A stretch of 64,000 nt of DNA from Campylobacterales bacterium (GTDB lineage Bacteria; Campylobacterota; Campylobacteria; Campylobacterales; Sulfurovaceae), in contig JACXUM010000001.1 of the NCBI GenBank assembly GCA_014763895.1, positions 62,001 to 126,000 of the forward strand. Reading direction: 5' to 3'. Shown in pieces: positions 1 to 10,428 of the stretch (position 1 is its first letter; each line of letters starts with the position of its first letter). The notes below the pieces were generated by a model that saw only the letters and a program-made list of their open reading frames with translations, was not told the DNA's origin and did no database searches. Both the position numbers and the translations under genes were made by a program.

Positions 1-1
1 A

Positions 2-94
2 ATCGTATCTAAAGAAAGCAGGGCATATTCACTTGCTCGGGTTAATAACATTACTACACCTTACATTGATTTAATTAAGAGTATTTTACTCTAA
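2..94 (+). CDS. 3' end of a CDS truncated by the window edge (C-terminus IVSKESRAYSLARVNNITTPYIDLIKSILL*); loosely resembles a ketopantoate reductase-type C-terminus
   Basis: Open frame from base 2 to TAA at 92-94; family call is a weak guess. Confidence 0.45.
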   Translation: MVSKESRAYSLARVNNITTPYIDLIKSILL

Positions 95-107
95 TTAGTA
101 TTAGAGT
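88..107 (+). terminator. Hairpin ACTCTAAT-TAGT-ATTAGAGT overlapping the upstream gene's stop codon
   Basis: 8-bp perfect inverted repeat, weak T-tract. Confidence 0.35.
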
Positions 108-219
108 TTAATGATGTGGTTTTTCAAAATATTTATCTAAGTTGCAAGTAAGGATATTTTGGTATCATTGCGTTCCCAAAAAACTATTTGGAAAATAACA
201 TACCAATCAGGAGGTCATT

Positions 220-489
220 ATGGCTTTGGATCAGGCGAAAAAAGCAGAAATTATTGCAAAACACGCTAGAGGCGATAGAGATACAGGTTCAGCAGAAGTT
301 CAAGTCGCACTTCTTACAGAAAGAATCAACACACTTACTGCACACCTTCAAGCAAACAAAAAAGACCACTCTTCAAGAGTAGGACTACTTAAACTTGTAG
401 GTCAGAGAAGAAGACTTATGAAGTATCTTAAAACTAAAGATATCAGCAGATGGAACGCTATCAAAGCTGAGCTAGGTATCAGAAACTAA
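220..489 (+). CDS. rpsO: 30S ribosomal protein S15
   Basis: 89 aa, typical S15 sequence ([30 protein letters not shown]); SD ggagg upstream. Confidence 0.98.
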   Translation: MALDQAKKAEIIAKHARGDRDTGSAEVQVALLTERINTLTAHLQANKKDHSSRVGLLKLVGQRRRLMKYLKTKDISRWNAIKAELGIRN

Positions 490-498
490 ATTTTCCCT

Positions 499-516
499 TT
501 CAGCCTTCGGGCTGAA
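499..516 (+). terminator. rpsO terminator hairpin TTCAGCC-TTCG-GGCTGAA
   Basis: 7-bp stem with TTCG tetraloop right after rpsO. Confidence 0.65.
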
Positions 517-688
517 TCCCTTCTATATTTTCATATCATCCAAATTATTCATTCAATCTATCATATTTCCATTCTCTAACTTATATCGAATGTTTCCAAA
601 AATCATTATACTATAAAGATATTTTTGTCTATTTTAAAAGTTTAGTAAAATTGACTAAAGTTTATTGTGAAAAAGTACTAAGAATATA

Positions 689-719
689 CTTGACAAACTT
701 TCACTCAATGTTGTATAAT
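689..719 (+). promoter_or_regulatory. grpE-dnaK promoter: TTGACA (690-695), 18 bp, TATAAT (714-719), with overlapping HAIR-like repeat 689-709
   Basis: Exact consensus hexamers; CTTGACA-N7-ACTCAAT within them. Confidence 0.65.
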
Positions 720-783
720 CATTCTAGGCATTAAAAATGAAAATGCAATATAATTTATAAAATAAAAAAAGGAGGTGTGCAAT

Positions 784-1326
784 ATGAGCCAGGAGAGCGA
801 AAATCTTCAGGAAGAACAGGCACAGGCAGAACAGAGTCAAATGCCAGAAGAGACTACACAAGAGGATCTTTTAGCACAAGCCCAGGCAGAGGCGAATGAA
901 TATAAAGATAAATATATTCGTGCATATGCCGACTTTGAAAACTCCAAAAAACGTTTAGAAAAAGATAAAGCAAATGCTGTTGCGTATGCAAATGAAAGTT
1001 TTGCAAAAGACATTCTTGCCGTGATCGATTCTTTCGAACAGGCATTGGCATCGATCGAGAGTGCGGAGGGGGAAAGTGCCTCTGAAGTTCTTGAAAAGAT
1101 GAAAGAGGGTGTTAGATTGACATATGAGCAGCTGAAGAAAGTACTGGAAAAACATCAGATTAGAGAGATTGGATGCGAAGGTGCATTTGATCCTGAGGTA
1201 CATCAAGTGATCATGCAGGTTGACAGCCAGGGCCATCATGCCGGCGAGATTGTGCAGGTGATGCAAAAAGGGTATATGATCAAAGACAGAGTGCTTAGAC
1301 CTGCTATGGTCAGTACTGCAAAATAA
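784..1326 (+). CDS. grpE: Nucleotide exchange factor GrpE
   Basis: Acidic N-term, ADFENSKKRLEKDK, C-terminal beta domain; directly before dnaK. Confidence 0.96.
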   Translation: MSQESENLQEEQAQAEQSQMPEETTQEDLLAQAQAEANEYKDKYIRAYADFENSKKRLEKDKANAVAYANESFAKDILAVIDSFEQALASIESAEGESASEVLEKMKEGVRLTYEQLKKVLEKHQIREIGCEGAFDPEVHQVIMQVDSQGHHAGEIVQVMQKGYMIKDRVLRPAMVSTAK

Positions 1327-1354
1327 ATGGATATATTAAAAAAAAGGATGAAAA

Positions 1355-3235
1355 ATGGGTAAAGTATTGGGAATCGACTTAGGAACAACAAACTCTGCAA
1401 TGGCAGTGTATATCAATGGTGAAGCAGCGATCATCAACAATAAAGAAGGTAAAAACACAACACCTTCGATCGTTGCTTTTACAGATAAAGGGGAGGTGCT
1501 TGTTGGTGAAACAGCTAAAAGACAAGCCGTTACTAACCCTGAAAAAACAATCTATTCAATTAAGAGAATTATGGGATTGATGTGTGATGAGGAAAAAGCA
1601 GCTGAAGCCAAAGAGAGACTTCCATATCACATTATCGATAGAAACGGTGCATGTGCGATCGAAGTAGCAGGTAAAACTTATACGCCGCAGGAAATTTCTG
1701 CAAAAGTATTGATGAAACTTAAAGAAGATGCAGAAGCATATCTTGGTGAGACTGTAACAGATGCGGTTATTACAGTTCCTGCGTATTTTAACGATGCGCA
1801 AAGAAAAGCGACAAAAGAAGCAGGAACAATCGCTGGATTAAACGTACTGAGAATCATCAATGAGCCTACATCGGCTGCACTTGCATACGGATTGGATAAG
1901 AAAGGATCTGAGCAGATCGTCGTTTACGATCTTGGTGGTGGTACATTCGACGTTACTGCACTGGAAACAGGTGACGGTGTGGTTGAAGTTATGTCGACAG
2001 GCGGGGATGCGTTCCTGGGTGGTGATGACTTTGACAACAGAGTAATCGATTATGTAGCCGGAGAGTTCAAAGCTGAAACAGGTATTGACATCAAATCTGA
2101 TGTGATGGCACTCCAAAGAATCAAAGATGCTGCCGAAACAGCAAAAAAAGAGCTTTCTTCAGCAATGGAAACTGAGATCAACCTGCCATTTATTACAGCG
2201 GATGCAACAGGACCTAAACACTTGGTTAAAAAGATCACAAGAGCGAAATTCGAATCACTGATCGCTGATCTTGTAGCCGGTACGATTAAAACGATCGAAG
2301 GTGTACTAAAAGATGCCGGTATCAGTAAGTCGGAAATCAATGAAGTGGTTATGGTCGGTGGATCGACAAGGGTGCCGCTTGTCCAAGAAGAAGTTAAAAA
2401 ATTCTTTGGAAAAGACCTCAACAAGTCTGTAAACCCTGATGAGGTTGTTGCAGTCGGTGCAGCTATCCAAGGTGGTGTACTTGCAGGTGATGTGAAAGAT
2501 GTATTGTTGCTTGATGTTACACCGCTCAGCCTTGGAATCGAAACACTCGGTGGGGTAACAACCAAAGTTATCGAAAAAGGTACAACGATCCCTGCGAAGA
2601 AGTCACAGGTATTCTCAACAGCAGAGGACAACCAGCCGGCAGTAAGCATTCATGTACTCCAAGGTGAGCGTGAATTTGCAAAAGACAACAAATCACTTGG
2701 AATGTTCGAACTAAGAGATATCCCTGCTGCTCCAAGAGGGGTGCCTCAGATCGAAGTAACGTTCGATATCGATGCGAACGGTATCTTGACGGTATCTGCA
2801 AAAGATAAAGGTACTGGAAAATCCCAAGAGATCAAGATTACAGGTTCGTCAGGACTTTCTGATGAAGAGATCCAAAAAATGGTACAGGATGCTGAAGCAC
2901 ACAAAGCTGAAGATGAAAAAAGAAAAGCGGTTGTAGAAGCGAAAAACCAGGCAGATGCCTTGATCCATCAGACAAGAAAATCATTGAGTGATCTTGGTGA
3001 AAACTTTGATGCTTCTGAAAAAGCAAACATCGAAAAAGCAATCGAAGAGCTTGAAGCAGTATTGAAAGATGATTCTGCAACAAAAGAACAGATTGATGAA
3101 AAAGTCAAAGCATTGACAGAAAAAAGCCATAAGCTAGCTGAAGCAATGTACGCTAAAGAACAAGGCGGTGCAGAAGCTGCTGGCGGTGCGAAAAAAGCAG
3201 ATGATGACGATGTCATCGATGCTGAAGTAGAATAA
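1355..3235 (+). CDS. dnaK: Molecular chaperone DnaK
   Basis: 626 aa; [29 protein letters not shown]-terminal [11 protein letters not shown]. Confidence 0.99.
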   Translation: MGKVLGIDLGTTNSAMAVYINGEAAIINNKEGKNTTPSIVAFTDKGEVLVGETAKRQAVTNPEKTIYSIKRIMGLMCDEEKAAEAKERLPYHIIDRNGACAIEVAGKTYTPQEISAKVLMKLKEDAEAYLGETVTDAVITVPAYFNDAQRKATKEAGTIAGLNVLRIINEPTSAALAYGLDKKGSEQIVVYDLGGGTFDVTALETGDGVVEVMSTGGDAFLGGDDFDNRVIDYVAGEFKAETGIDIKSDVMALQRIKDAAETAKKELSSAMETEINLPFITADATGPKHLVKKITRAKFESLIADLVAGTIKTIEGVLKDAGISKSEINEVVMVGGSTRVPLVQEEVKKFFGKDLNKSVNPDEVVAVGAAIQGGVLAGDVKDVLLLDVTPLSLGIETLGGVTTKVIEKGTTIPAKKSQVFSTAEDNQPAVSIHVLQGEREFAKDNKSLGMFELRDIPAAPRGVPQIEVTFDIDANGILTVSAKDKGTGKSQEIKITGSSGLSDEEIQKMVQDAEAHKAEDEKRKAVVEAKNQADALIHQTRKSLSDLGENFDASEKANIEKAIEELEAVLKDDSATKEQIDEKVKALTEKSHKLAEAMYAKEQGGAEAAGGAKKADDDDVIDAEVE

Positions 3236-3259
3236 TTCCACGACTTCTCTATCTTTTGA

Positions 3260-3285
3260 TAATCCCACTCTCGTAAGTGGGATTA
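3260..3285 (+). terminator. dnaK terminator TAATCCCACT-loop-AGTGGGATTA
   Basis: 10-bp perfect stem followed by T-rich tract. Confidence 0.85.
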
Positions 3286-3363
3286 TATTTTACCTTTTCT
3301 CCTAATTAATTCAATTTAAGCTATAATAAATCTATTATGACGATCGATGATAAAGGATAAAGA

Positions 3364-3663
3364 ATGGAAACAAAAAAGTGTACGACTCTTAAGGAAGCCA
3401 GAGCCCAAATAGACAAGGTGGATGAAGAGATCGTTAAATTGATTGCCAAAAGAAATGACTATATCAAACAGATCGCACATTTCAAAACAAACATTGACGA
3501 GATCAAAGCTGAAGAGAGAATACAGGATGTTATCTCACGCGTTAGGGCGCAAGCGATCTCATTGGGCCTTTCCCCAAATCTTATTAATGATCTTTATGTC
3601 AGAATGATCGATGCGATGGTAGAAAGCGAGATCGAAGAATTTAAAAACGCGAAGCGTTATTGA
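3364..3663 (+). CDS. Chorismate mutase type II (AroQ-fold) stand-alone protein
   Basis: 99 aa helical; ARAQIDKVDEEIVKLIAKRNDYIKQIAHFK typical of PchB/AroQ N-terminus. Confidence 0.8.
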   Translation: METKKCTTLKEARAQIDKVDEEIVKLIAKRNDYIKQIAHFKTNIDEIKAEERIQDVISRVRAQAISLGLSPNLINDLYVRMIDAMVESEIEEFKNAKRY

Positions 3664-3913
3664 TTGCCTCAAATCCACTGAACAGATGAATCGTACTGTC
3701 CGTCTGACCGATAAGTGTAACGGCTGAGACTGGGGAAGTCGTAAGTGATGCTGCTACGATCTGTTACCTCCTGAACATATAAATTCCTCTATCAATAAAA
3801 TTATCATTATTTTTTTGTGTTTGGATGATATGACACATGCATTCTATTCACTGTGTAATCAATTCCACAAAGGTTATGTTACAATACATCTAATCCAAAG
3901 CAAGAGAAGAAAA

Positions 3914-4567
3914 ATGAAGATACTGCTACTTGAAGATGATGTAATACTTCAGGAGATTATCGAGGAATTCCTGGTTGAAAAAGGGTATGAAGTTGATTCT
4001 TTTTTTGATGGGGAAAAAGCATTGGAAGCCATTGGTAAAAAGATTTATGATCTATTGCTGATGGATGTCAATGTTCCCGGTATTGACGGCTTTGAACTAC
4101 TTACTTATCTAAGAGAAATAGGCAATACGACACCGGCAATCTATATTACTTCCCTTTCCAATATAGAACATCTTAAAAAAGGGTTTCAGATAGGGGCTGA
4201 TGATTATCTAAAAAAGCCTTTTGACCTGGAAGAACTGAATGCACGTATCAAACATATAGAAAAGCTTTATAATCTGCAAGAAGAGATTGTTTTTGACCAG
4301 ATGCGGTTCAAACCAAAATCCCATCAGATTATTATAAATGATGAAACGATTGAAATGCGGCAAAAGGAGGCTCAGGTACTGGAGTATTTTATCCATAATC
4401 AGGGTAAGATTGTCTCCAGTGATGAGATCATAGAGAACATCTGGAAAGATGAACAGAATCCAACACATGCAACGATTCGTACGTATATTAAAAATTTGAG
4501 AAAGATACTGCCGAAGGATTATTTTGACAATATCAAAGGAGAGGGATATCGTTTTAACATCGTATGA
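3914..4567 (+). CDS. OmpR-family response regulator
   Basis: Receiver MKILLLEDDVILQEII...LLLMDVNVPG plus winged-helix C-terminus; ATG at 3914 preferred over ORF-track start. Confidence 0.93.
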   Translation: MKILLLEDDVILQEIIEEFLVEKGYEVDSFFDGEKALEAIGKKIYDLLLMDVNVPGIDGFELLTYLREIGNTTPAIYITSLSNIEHLKKGFQIGADDYLKKPFDLEELNARIKHIEKLYNLQEEIVFDQMRFKPKSHQIIINDETIEMRQKEAQVLEYFIHNQGKIVSSDEIIENIWKDEQNPTHATIRTYIKNLRKILPKDYFDNIKGEGYRFNIV

Positions 4568-5723
4568 GCAAAGATCACTCCTTCGCTTTTTATCCTTATA
4601 TCTGTCATCGGTATTTGTTTTACTTGCTATCATAGGGTATCTCTTTTTTGAAAATAACCGTACTTCAATGACCAGTGCTATGAAATTTGAGATGATGTAT
4701 CAGGCACGTATGCTCTCTTCGAAAATTATTATGCGGGCAATGAAAAAACCGATAGTCATTCAAGCCGATAAACAGGTTTTTTTGAAAACTCTCAAACATT
4801 GCCGTTTTTCAGTAGGTTATTATGATATCGATCAGCGTTCTATTTTTAGCGAAATTAAAAATTTTACTGAATTTAATGAGCCCTTTTTTGCAAAGGGTAA
4901 TGACTATTATAGTGTGCTTGAAGATACCAGTGCGCACATGGGAGTACGTTATATCGTGCTCAAAGAGAATAATTTTTCAGGTACTTTGCAAAAATTGCGA
5001 ATAAAAATTATCGGGTATTTGGTTTTATCTTTCATTTTGATGGGTATCGTCGGGTATTTTTTAGGTAGGCTTTTTTTGCGTCCGGTCAGAGAACAGATAG
5101 AATCACTCGACCGATTTATCTCGGATACGACCCATGAGCTCAATACACCGATTTCTGTAATCTTAATGACGATACAATCGCTCAAAGGAATAGAAGCAAA
5201 AAAAATGAAACGTTTAGAGGCAAGTGCCAAGAGATTAAGCACGATGTATAGCTCTTTGACCTACCGTTTGGAAGGAATGATCGAACCTGATGAGATGATC
5301 GATATGAAAACGATCATTGAAGAACGTGTGGAATATGCCAAAGAACTAATGGAATCCAAACGTTTGAAATTAACCATGGAGCTAGAACCAACCTTTTTGT
5401 TGGTCAGCAAAAGAAGTGCGGATAGACTGATCGATAATTTACTTTCAAATGCGATCAAATATTCTGACATGGGAGGAAATATCGAGATATCGTTACATTC
5501 CCGTGTCCTGAAAGTTAAAGATACCGGGATAGGCATTGACCAGCATCTACAAAAAGATATTTTTAAACGCTATATCAGAGCCAATGAAGAACGGGGAGGA
5601 TTTGGAATAGGGTTGAATATTGTCCATTCGATCTGTTCTGAATACAATATCAAATTGGAAGTAGAATCCAAAAAAGGAGGGGGAAGCACATTTACCCTTC
5701 AATTCCCTCCTTTAAAACATTAA
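4524..5723 (+). CDS. Sensor histidine kinase
   Basis: TM segments, HELNTPISVI H-box, NLLSNAIKYSD N-box, DTGIGI; overlaps RR gene; no ATG near the 5' end (TTG at 4524). Confidence 0.92.
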   Translation: MTISKERDIVLTSYEQRSLLRFLSLYLSSVFVLLAIIGYLFFENNRTSMTSAMKFEMMYQARMLSSKIIMRAMKKPIVIQADKQVFLKTLKHCRFSVGYYDIDQRSIFSEIKNFTEFNEPFFAKGNDYYSVLEDTSAHMGVRYIVLKENNFSGTLQKLRIKIIGYLVLSFILMGIVGYFLGRLFLRPVREQIESLDRFISDTTHELNTPISVILMTIQSLKGIEAKKMKRLEASAKRLSTMYSSLTYRLEGMIEPDEMIDMKTIIEERVEYAKELMESKRLKLTMELEPTFLLVSKRSADRLIDNLLSNAIKYSDMGGNIEISLHSRVLKVKDTGIGIDQHLQKDIFKRYIRANEERGGFGIGLNIVHSICSEYNIKLEVESKKGGGSTFTLQFPPLKH

Positions 5724-5727
5724 GAAA

Positions 5728-6120
5728 TTATTCAACATTATTCATTAGTATTCCAATGATATCCGTCATCGTTAAAATGCCTTTGAGTTCATTTTCATCG
5801 ATGACAAGAAGCCTTTTGATGCTGCTGTTGACCATCATTTTGGCAGCATATTTGACATTGAGTTTGGCAGAGACCGAGACAGCCGGTATCGTTGCAATAT
5901 CATATACGTTTAAAAGGTCGATATCGCCGTCTTCTGCGACGATGCTTTGCAAAATATTTTTAAACGTGACCAACCCGTAAGCACCGTCATCATGGGTTTT
6001 ATCTACGATAACGGAACGGACTTTATGTATTTTCATCAGTTGAAGCGCTTCTCGTATCGTCGCAGTCGGGGAAACGATAACAAGTTTTTCTTTGGATGTC
6101 ATAACGTGTTGTACTAGCAT
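5728..6120 (-). CDS. CBS-domain-pair protein
   Basis: 130 aa; two CBS motifs (VRSVIVDKT...GLVT; KRLLVIDENELKGILTMTDI). Confidence 0.88.
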   Translation of the reverse strand: MLVQHVMTSKEKLVIVSPTATIREALQLMKIHKVRSVIVDKTHDDGAYGLVTFKNILQSIVAEDGDIDLLNVYDIATIPAVSVSAKLNVKYAAKMMVNSSIKRLLVIDENELKGILTMTDIIGILMNNVE

Positions 6121-6132
6121 TTTTCTATTCTC

Positions 6133-6483
6133 CTATAGCATAGTTTTGATATCATCTTCAAATTTGTGCAGTTCTTTGGTATCCAACCCGGCAACATGGC
6201 TCAAAGGAATAGTGAAAGCAAGGCCGCTGTTATCAGGATTGTCAAGATCAAACTTCTCTCTTAATTCTCTCATCACTTTTAGGGAAAGTTTTCTTGGAAG
6301 TACGAAGAGCAGGACAGACACATTCTCTTCCAGTGTCAATCCAAAAAAGACTTTTTTCTCTTCCAGTCCGATATTTTTCCCATTTAAAATAGTAACACTT
6401 CCTGCCCCGGCCTCTTTGGCAACCTTGATGGCCTGTTCTTCGTCTTTATCATGAATGATGGCTATGAGCGCTGTAAATTTCAT
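6133..6483 (-). CDS. PII-like (GlnB-fold) small regulatory protein
   Basis: 116 aa; start overlaps the end of the upstream DUF1538 gene; PII-like alternating b-a-b pattern. Confidence 0.65.
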   Translation of the reverse strand: MKFTALIAIIHDKDEEQAIKVAKEAGAGSVTILNGKNIGLEEKKVFFGLTLEENVSVLLFVLPRKLSLKVMRELREKFDLDNPDNSGLAFTIPLSHVAGLDTKELHKFEDDIKTML

Positions 6484-7991
6484 ACTCTACCTCCTTTGAG
6501 TTTAGATTGTCTATAATGGACATAGATACCGTACCCCATAACGGTCAGCATAGGAAAAAGGGATGCAAACGCGATCAATCCGAATCCGTCGATCAAGGGA
6601 TTGCGTCCTTCGATATTTTCCGCCAGTCCGAGTCCCAGTGCGGCAACAAGGGGTACGGTTACGGTGGAAGTCGTGACCCCGCCGCTATCATAAGCGATAG
6701 GGATAATGTATTGTGGTGAAAAATAGGTAAAAATGATCACAAAAATATATCCTACAATGATATAGTAATGGATCGGATCACCGGTAACGATACGGTAAGC
6801 TCCTAAACTGATACCAATAGCTACTCCTAATGCTACCACAGTTCTCAGAATGGTTTGATTGATCCCCCCGGAACTTACCTCCTGGGCTTTGAGTGCGATA
6901 GCCAGAAGGGCCGGTTCTGCCATTGTTGTCGAAAAGCCTATTAGAAATCCAAAAAGATAGATCAGTAAATTGTTTTTCATGGCTGTTAGTTGATAAGCAA
7001 TACTCTCACCAATGGGGAAAAGCCCCATTTCAAGCCCCAGGATGAATGCATAGAGCCCGAGTATCACAAGAATGATACCGACAATAATTTTTTTGAGATG
7101 GGCAACAGGTTTTCGGATAATAAGGTATTGGAAAAAAAATATAACTCCGAGGATGGGAGCCACATCTTTAATCACAGCCAGAATATCCCATAGCATGCTC
7201 CAGGGATCAAAGGCTTGTTGCACTTCCGCAGAGGCGACGACAACCTGTTTGATTATAGAAATTGATTCATTTACTTCCGGATTCAAAGCATAGACAAAAA
7301 TGCCGTAGAGTTGTACAAAGATCATTGGGGTCAGCGACGCAAAAGCGATCAGTCCAAATCCATCGATAATGGGATTCCTGCCTTTGATACTGGAAGCCAG
7401 ACCGATGCCGAGTGCAGCAACAAGCGGGACGGTCACGGTTGAGGTCGTAACCCCGCCGCTGTCATAGGCAAGGCCGATGATTTCTTTTGGCGCAAAAAAA
7501 GTCATGACGACTACAAGAATGTATCCTATGATAATGTAATAATGTACAGGGTGCCCCAGCAAGATGCGTAGCGTTCCCAAAGCAATGGCGAATCCGACTG
7601 AAAATGCTACGGTCATTCTAAGAAAAAAAGCATCTACTTTTCCCTGGCTGATGGAAGCTGCTTTTTGGGCTATAGCGATGAGGGCCGGTTCTGCAACGGT
7701 TGTAGAAAAACCGATCGTGAATGCAAACAGCAAAAGCCAGAATGTCGAACCTTTTTTTGCAAAATCTACTGCAAGGCCTTCACCGATAGGGAAAATACCC
7801 AGTTCCAACCCACGGATAAATAGCGCAAGTCCTAATGCAACGATCATAAGTCCTGTGATAATAGAGCTAAGATGTGTCGGCACAGATTGGATAATAAATC
7901 CTTGAAAAAGGGCCACTACCATGATAATGGGAAGAAGATCTTTTAATGCATTGAAGAGATCTTGCGAAAATATTTTTAGGCTTTCTTTCAT
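6480..7991 (-). CDS. DUF1538-family multi-pass membrane protein with two homologous halves
   Basis: 503 aa; [25 protein letters not shown]..I.[17 protein letters not shown] occurs twice. Confidence 0.85.
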   Translation of the reverse strand: MKESLKIFSQDLFNALKDLLPIIMVVALFQGFIIQSVPTHLSSIITGLMIVALGLALFIRGLELGIFPIGEGLAVDFAKKGSTFWLLLFAFTIGFSTTVAEPALIAIAQKAASISQGKVDAFFLRMTVAFSVGFAIALGTLRILLGHPVHYYIIIGYILVVVMTFFAPKEIIGLAYDSGGVTTSTVTVPLVAALGIGLASSIKGRNPIIDGFGLIAFASLTPMIFVQLYGIFVYALNPEVNESISIIKQVVVASAEVQQAFDPWSMLWDILAVIKDVAPILGVIFFFQYLIIRKPVAHLKKIIVGIILVILGLYAFILGLEMGLFPIGESIAYQLTAMKNNLLIYLFGFLIGFSTTMAEPALLAIALKAQEVSSGGINQTILRTVVALGVAIGISLGAYRIVTGDPIHYYIIVGYIFVIIFTYFSPQYIIPIAYDSGGVTTSTVTVPLVAALGLGLAENIEGRNPLIDGFGLIAFASLFPMLTVMGYGIYVHYRQSKLKGGRV

Positions 7992-8119
7992 AGAAGAGAT
8001 TGTAACGAATAATCTTATGTTAGGTTGAGGTATGAAATACCACTCATCTGTGTAAAACAGTCTGGATACGATGAAGATGCTGTAACCCTTTTCTAAGATT
8101 ACAGTATCTTTAAATCAGA

Positions 8120-8317
8120 TTATTCAGGAGTGTTTGTTTCACATCCTGTGTTGAGACCTAAAAGCGTGTAAAGAGGACAGAAGCCTATCAAGCCAGTACC
8201 AAGAGGAATAAGCCCTATGGCTCCAAGCCAGTTTTGGCTCATGACACCCCATGTTATAATGGCAAGCCCCAATACTATTCGAATGATTCTATCTACTTTC
8301 CCAGTATTACATTTCAT
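8120..8317 (-). CDS. DUF2892 (YgaP-TM-like) small membrane protein
   Basis: 65 aa; DRIIRIVLG...GLIPLGTGLIGFCPLYTLLGLNTC-like. Confidence 0.85.
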   Translation of the reverse strand: MKCNTGKVDRIIRIVLGLAIITWGVMSQNWLGAIGLIPLGTGLIGFCPLYTLLGLNTGCETNTPE

Positions 8318-8366
8318 AACAAATCCTTTCTATTATAGAATGATTCATTATAGCAAAAATATATGA

Positions 8367-10304
8367 TTAAAAATACTTTTCTTTTAAATATTCCAATATA
8401 TTTTCAAATTCTTTTTCATGTACAAAACAGCTGTTTGAATTACAGAGCATAAATCCTTGAGTCGTATCGTTTCTAAATAAAATAAAAGGATATTTTATAC
8501 TGTCAAGAAACCGAATCTGTTTTTGCAGATCAGCTTCATTTGCTTTGATGATGAGGTCATCTTTAAGATAACGTATCACCATTTTGCTCATTTTAGGCGA
8601 GGAAATGGGTTGTCGCATGACATCATAAGAGTTGAATTCAAGGGTTTTAAAGACAAATTTTTTATAGACTGTATCAACCAGAGAAGAGAGACTCTGCAGC
8701 ACCGATACCATCGTTGCCATTGCAGAAGGATAGGAGGAGTCATAGATATCTGCATAGGTTTCAAACTCACCACGCGAAAATTTCCATCTTCCGTGAGCAT
8801 AATATTTTTCAATTGCATTGTTGGCCAGTTTGGTGGCTATGACGAGATAGGTTTCATCCAGGGTGCTTTCATATGCCTCGATCAAGGTTTCGCATAAAAA
8901 TGCATAATCTTCCAAAAAAGCATGGATTTTTGGCTCTTTGCCGATCAATGTGGAGTGAAAAAGCCGGGAATGGATATACATGGTTTCAAGCAGTTTATCC
9001 AGTGACTTAACAGCGGTATCAAGATAACGTTTTTCGATCCGGCCCGCTTTGAAAAGAGTTGTGAGCATCATGGCATTCCATGAGACAATCACTTTTTTAT
9101 CGATAAAGGGATAGGTTCTTTTTTTTCTGCGTGCTTTGAGTGCTTTGATTGCATCTTCATAGTAAGGGATTTCAATATTTGTGGGATTATCAACCCGGAT
9201 AATGTTTTTACCTTCGAAATTGCCTTCTTTGGTGATATGTAAAGCAGCGGTAAGTTTTTCATAAATATTTGAAGGAATGCCTGCTTTTTCAAATGATTTC
9301 AACGCTTTTTCATAGGTATAGACAAAGTATTTTCCTTCTTCATGATCGGTATCTGCATCGCTTGCAGAAAAGAAGAGCCCGTCCCGGCTCATTTTTTCAG
9401 ACATGAAATCAAGTGTATCAAAAGCGATGTTCTTATAAAAAGGTTCGCCTGTGGCATGATAGGCTTTGAGATAGACTTCCGAAAGCAAGGCATTGTCATA
9501 GGTCATTTTTTCAAAATGAGGGATCAGCCATTCATTATCGGTAGAGTATCTGCAAAAACCGCTCTCAATACGGTCGTACAGGCCGCCTTTGGCCATGGAT
9601 ACAAGGGATTTCGTGCACATAGAGAGTGCCTGGGTATCTTTGGTAAGCAGATGGAGATCCAGCAGGAGATCAAGAATGGATGCTTGAGGAAATTTAGGTG
9701 CCTGGTTGAATCCGCCGTTTTGATGGTCAAAGAGCTGTTTGGCCTGATCTAGGAAGCGTTGGATAATACTTTCATCAAGCCTGGTTGCCTGTATTTTATC
9801 TCTTTTGGGATCAAGGAAATGAAGGATCTCTTCGGCTTTTTGCATCAAGAGCTCTTTTTCGCTTTGATATTTTTCAGCAATGATTTCCAGAAGTGAGTTG
9901 AAGCCCATCATTCCATAACGGGGTGCTGGAGGTATATAAGTTGCGCTATAAAACGGTTTGAGATCTTCGGTTAGAAAGATCGAAGTAGGCCATCCTCCAG
10001 GCCTTGAGTTCATAAGCTGATACACCTCTTGGAAATGTTTGTCTATATCGGGACGTTCTTCTTTGTCAACCTTGATGGAGACAAAATGGGCATTAAGGAC
10101 TTTGGCCGTCTCTAGGTTCTCAAATGATTCCTGTTCCATGACATGGCACCAGTGGCAAGAACTGTAACCGATGGAAAGAAAAATAGGCTTGTGTTCTTTG
10201 CGGGCTTTTTGGAATGCTTCTTCTCCCCAAGGATACCAGTTTACAGGATTATTCGCATGTTGCTGCAGGTATGGAGAGTGTTCGTTTTTGAGATGATTTG
10301 CCAT
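8367..10304 (-). CDS. Thioredoxin-domain protein, YyaL/SSP411 (DUF255) family
   Basis: 645 aa; [38 protein letters not shown]. Confidence 0.95.
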   Translation of the reverse strand: MANHLKNEHSPYLQQHANNPVNWYPWGEEAFQKARKEHKPIFLSIGYSSCHWCHVMEQESFENLETAKVLNAHFVSIKVDKEERPDIDKHFQEVYQLMNSRPGGWPTSIFLTEDLKPFYSATYIPPAPRYGMMGFNSLLEIIAEKYQSEKELLMQKAEEILHFLDPKRDKIQATRLDESIIQRFLDQAKQLFDHQNGGFNQAPKFPQASILDLLLDLHLLTKDTQALSMCTKSLVSMAKGGLYDRIESGFCRYSTDNEWLIPHFEKMTYDNALLSEVYLKAYHATGEPFYKNIAFDTLDFMSEKMSRDGLFFSASDADTDHEEGKYFVYTYEKALKSFEKAGIPSNIYEKLTAALHITKEGNFEGKNIIRVDNPTNIEIPYYEDAIKALKARRKKRTYPFIDKKVIVSWNAMMLTTLFKAGRIEKRYLDTAVKSLDKLLETMYIHSRLFHSTLIGKEPKIHAFLEDYAFLCETLIEAYESTLDETYLVIATKLANNAIEKYYAHGRWKFSRGEFETYADIYDSSYPSAMATMVSVLQSLSSLVDTVYKKFVFKTLEFNSYDVMRQPISSPKMSKMVIRYLKDDLIIKANEADLQKQIRFLDSIKYPFILFRNDTTQGFMLCNSNSCFVHEKEFENILEYLKEKYF

Positions 10305-10428
10305 GAATGACCTTTTTTATATTGAACTTATATCGAACTTATACTATAATTTTTATACTAAGTATTACACAGCTTATACACAATTATGATACTACAATTG
10401 CATAAAAATTTACAGTTAAAGAGAAAAA

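Noticed and set aside
188-382. 64-aa + ORF overlapping rpsO in another frame
   Set aside because: rpsO frame is unequivocal; the overlapping ORF has Lys/Gln-rich shadow composition.
955-1266. Minus-strand ORFs inside grpE, dnaK, metH, ileS and guaB (e.g. 2050-2649, 34799-35611, 36086-37609)
   Set aside because: Antisense shadow ORFs over clearly conserved genes, with compositions explained by the sense codons.
3700-3780. Possible TPP or cobalamin riboswitch because of CTGAGA near 3725
   Set aside because: Other conserved segments (e.g. CTGATCTGGATAATGCCAGCG for TPP) are absent.
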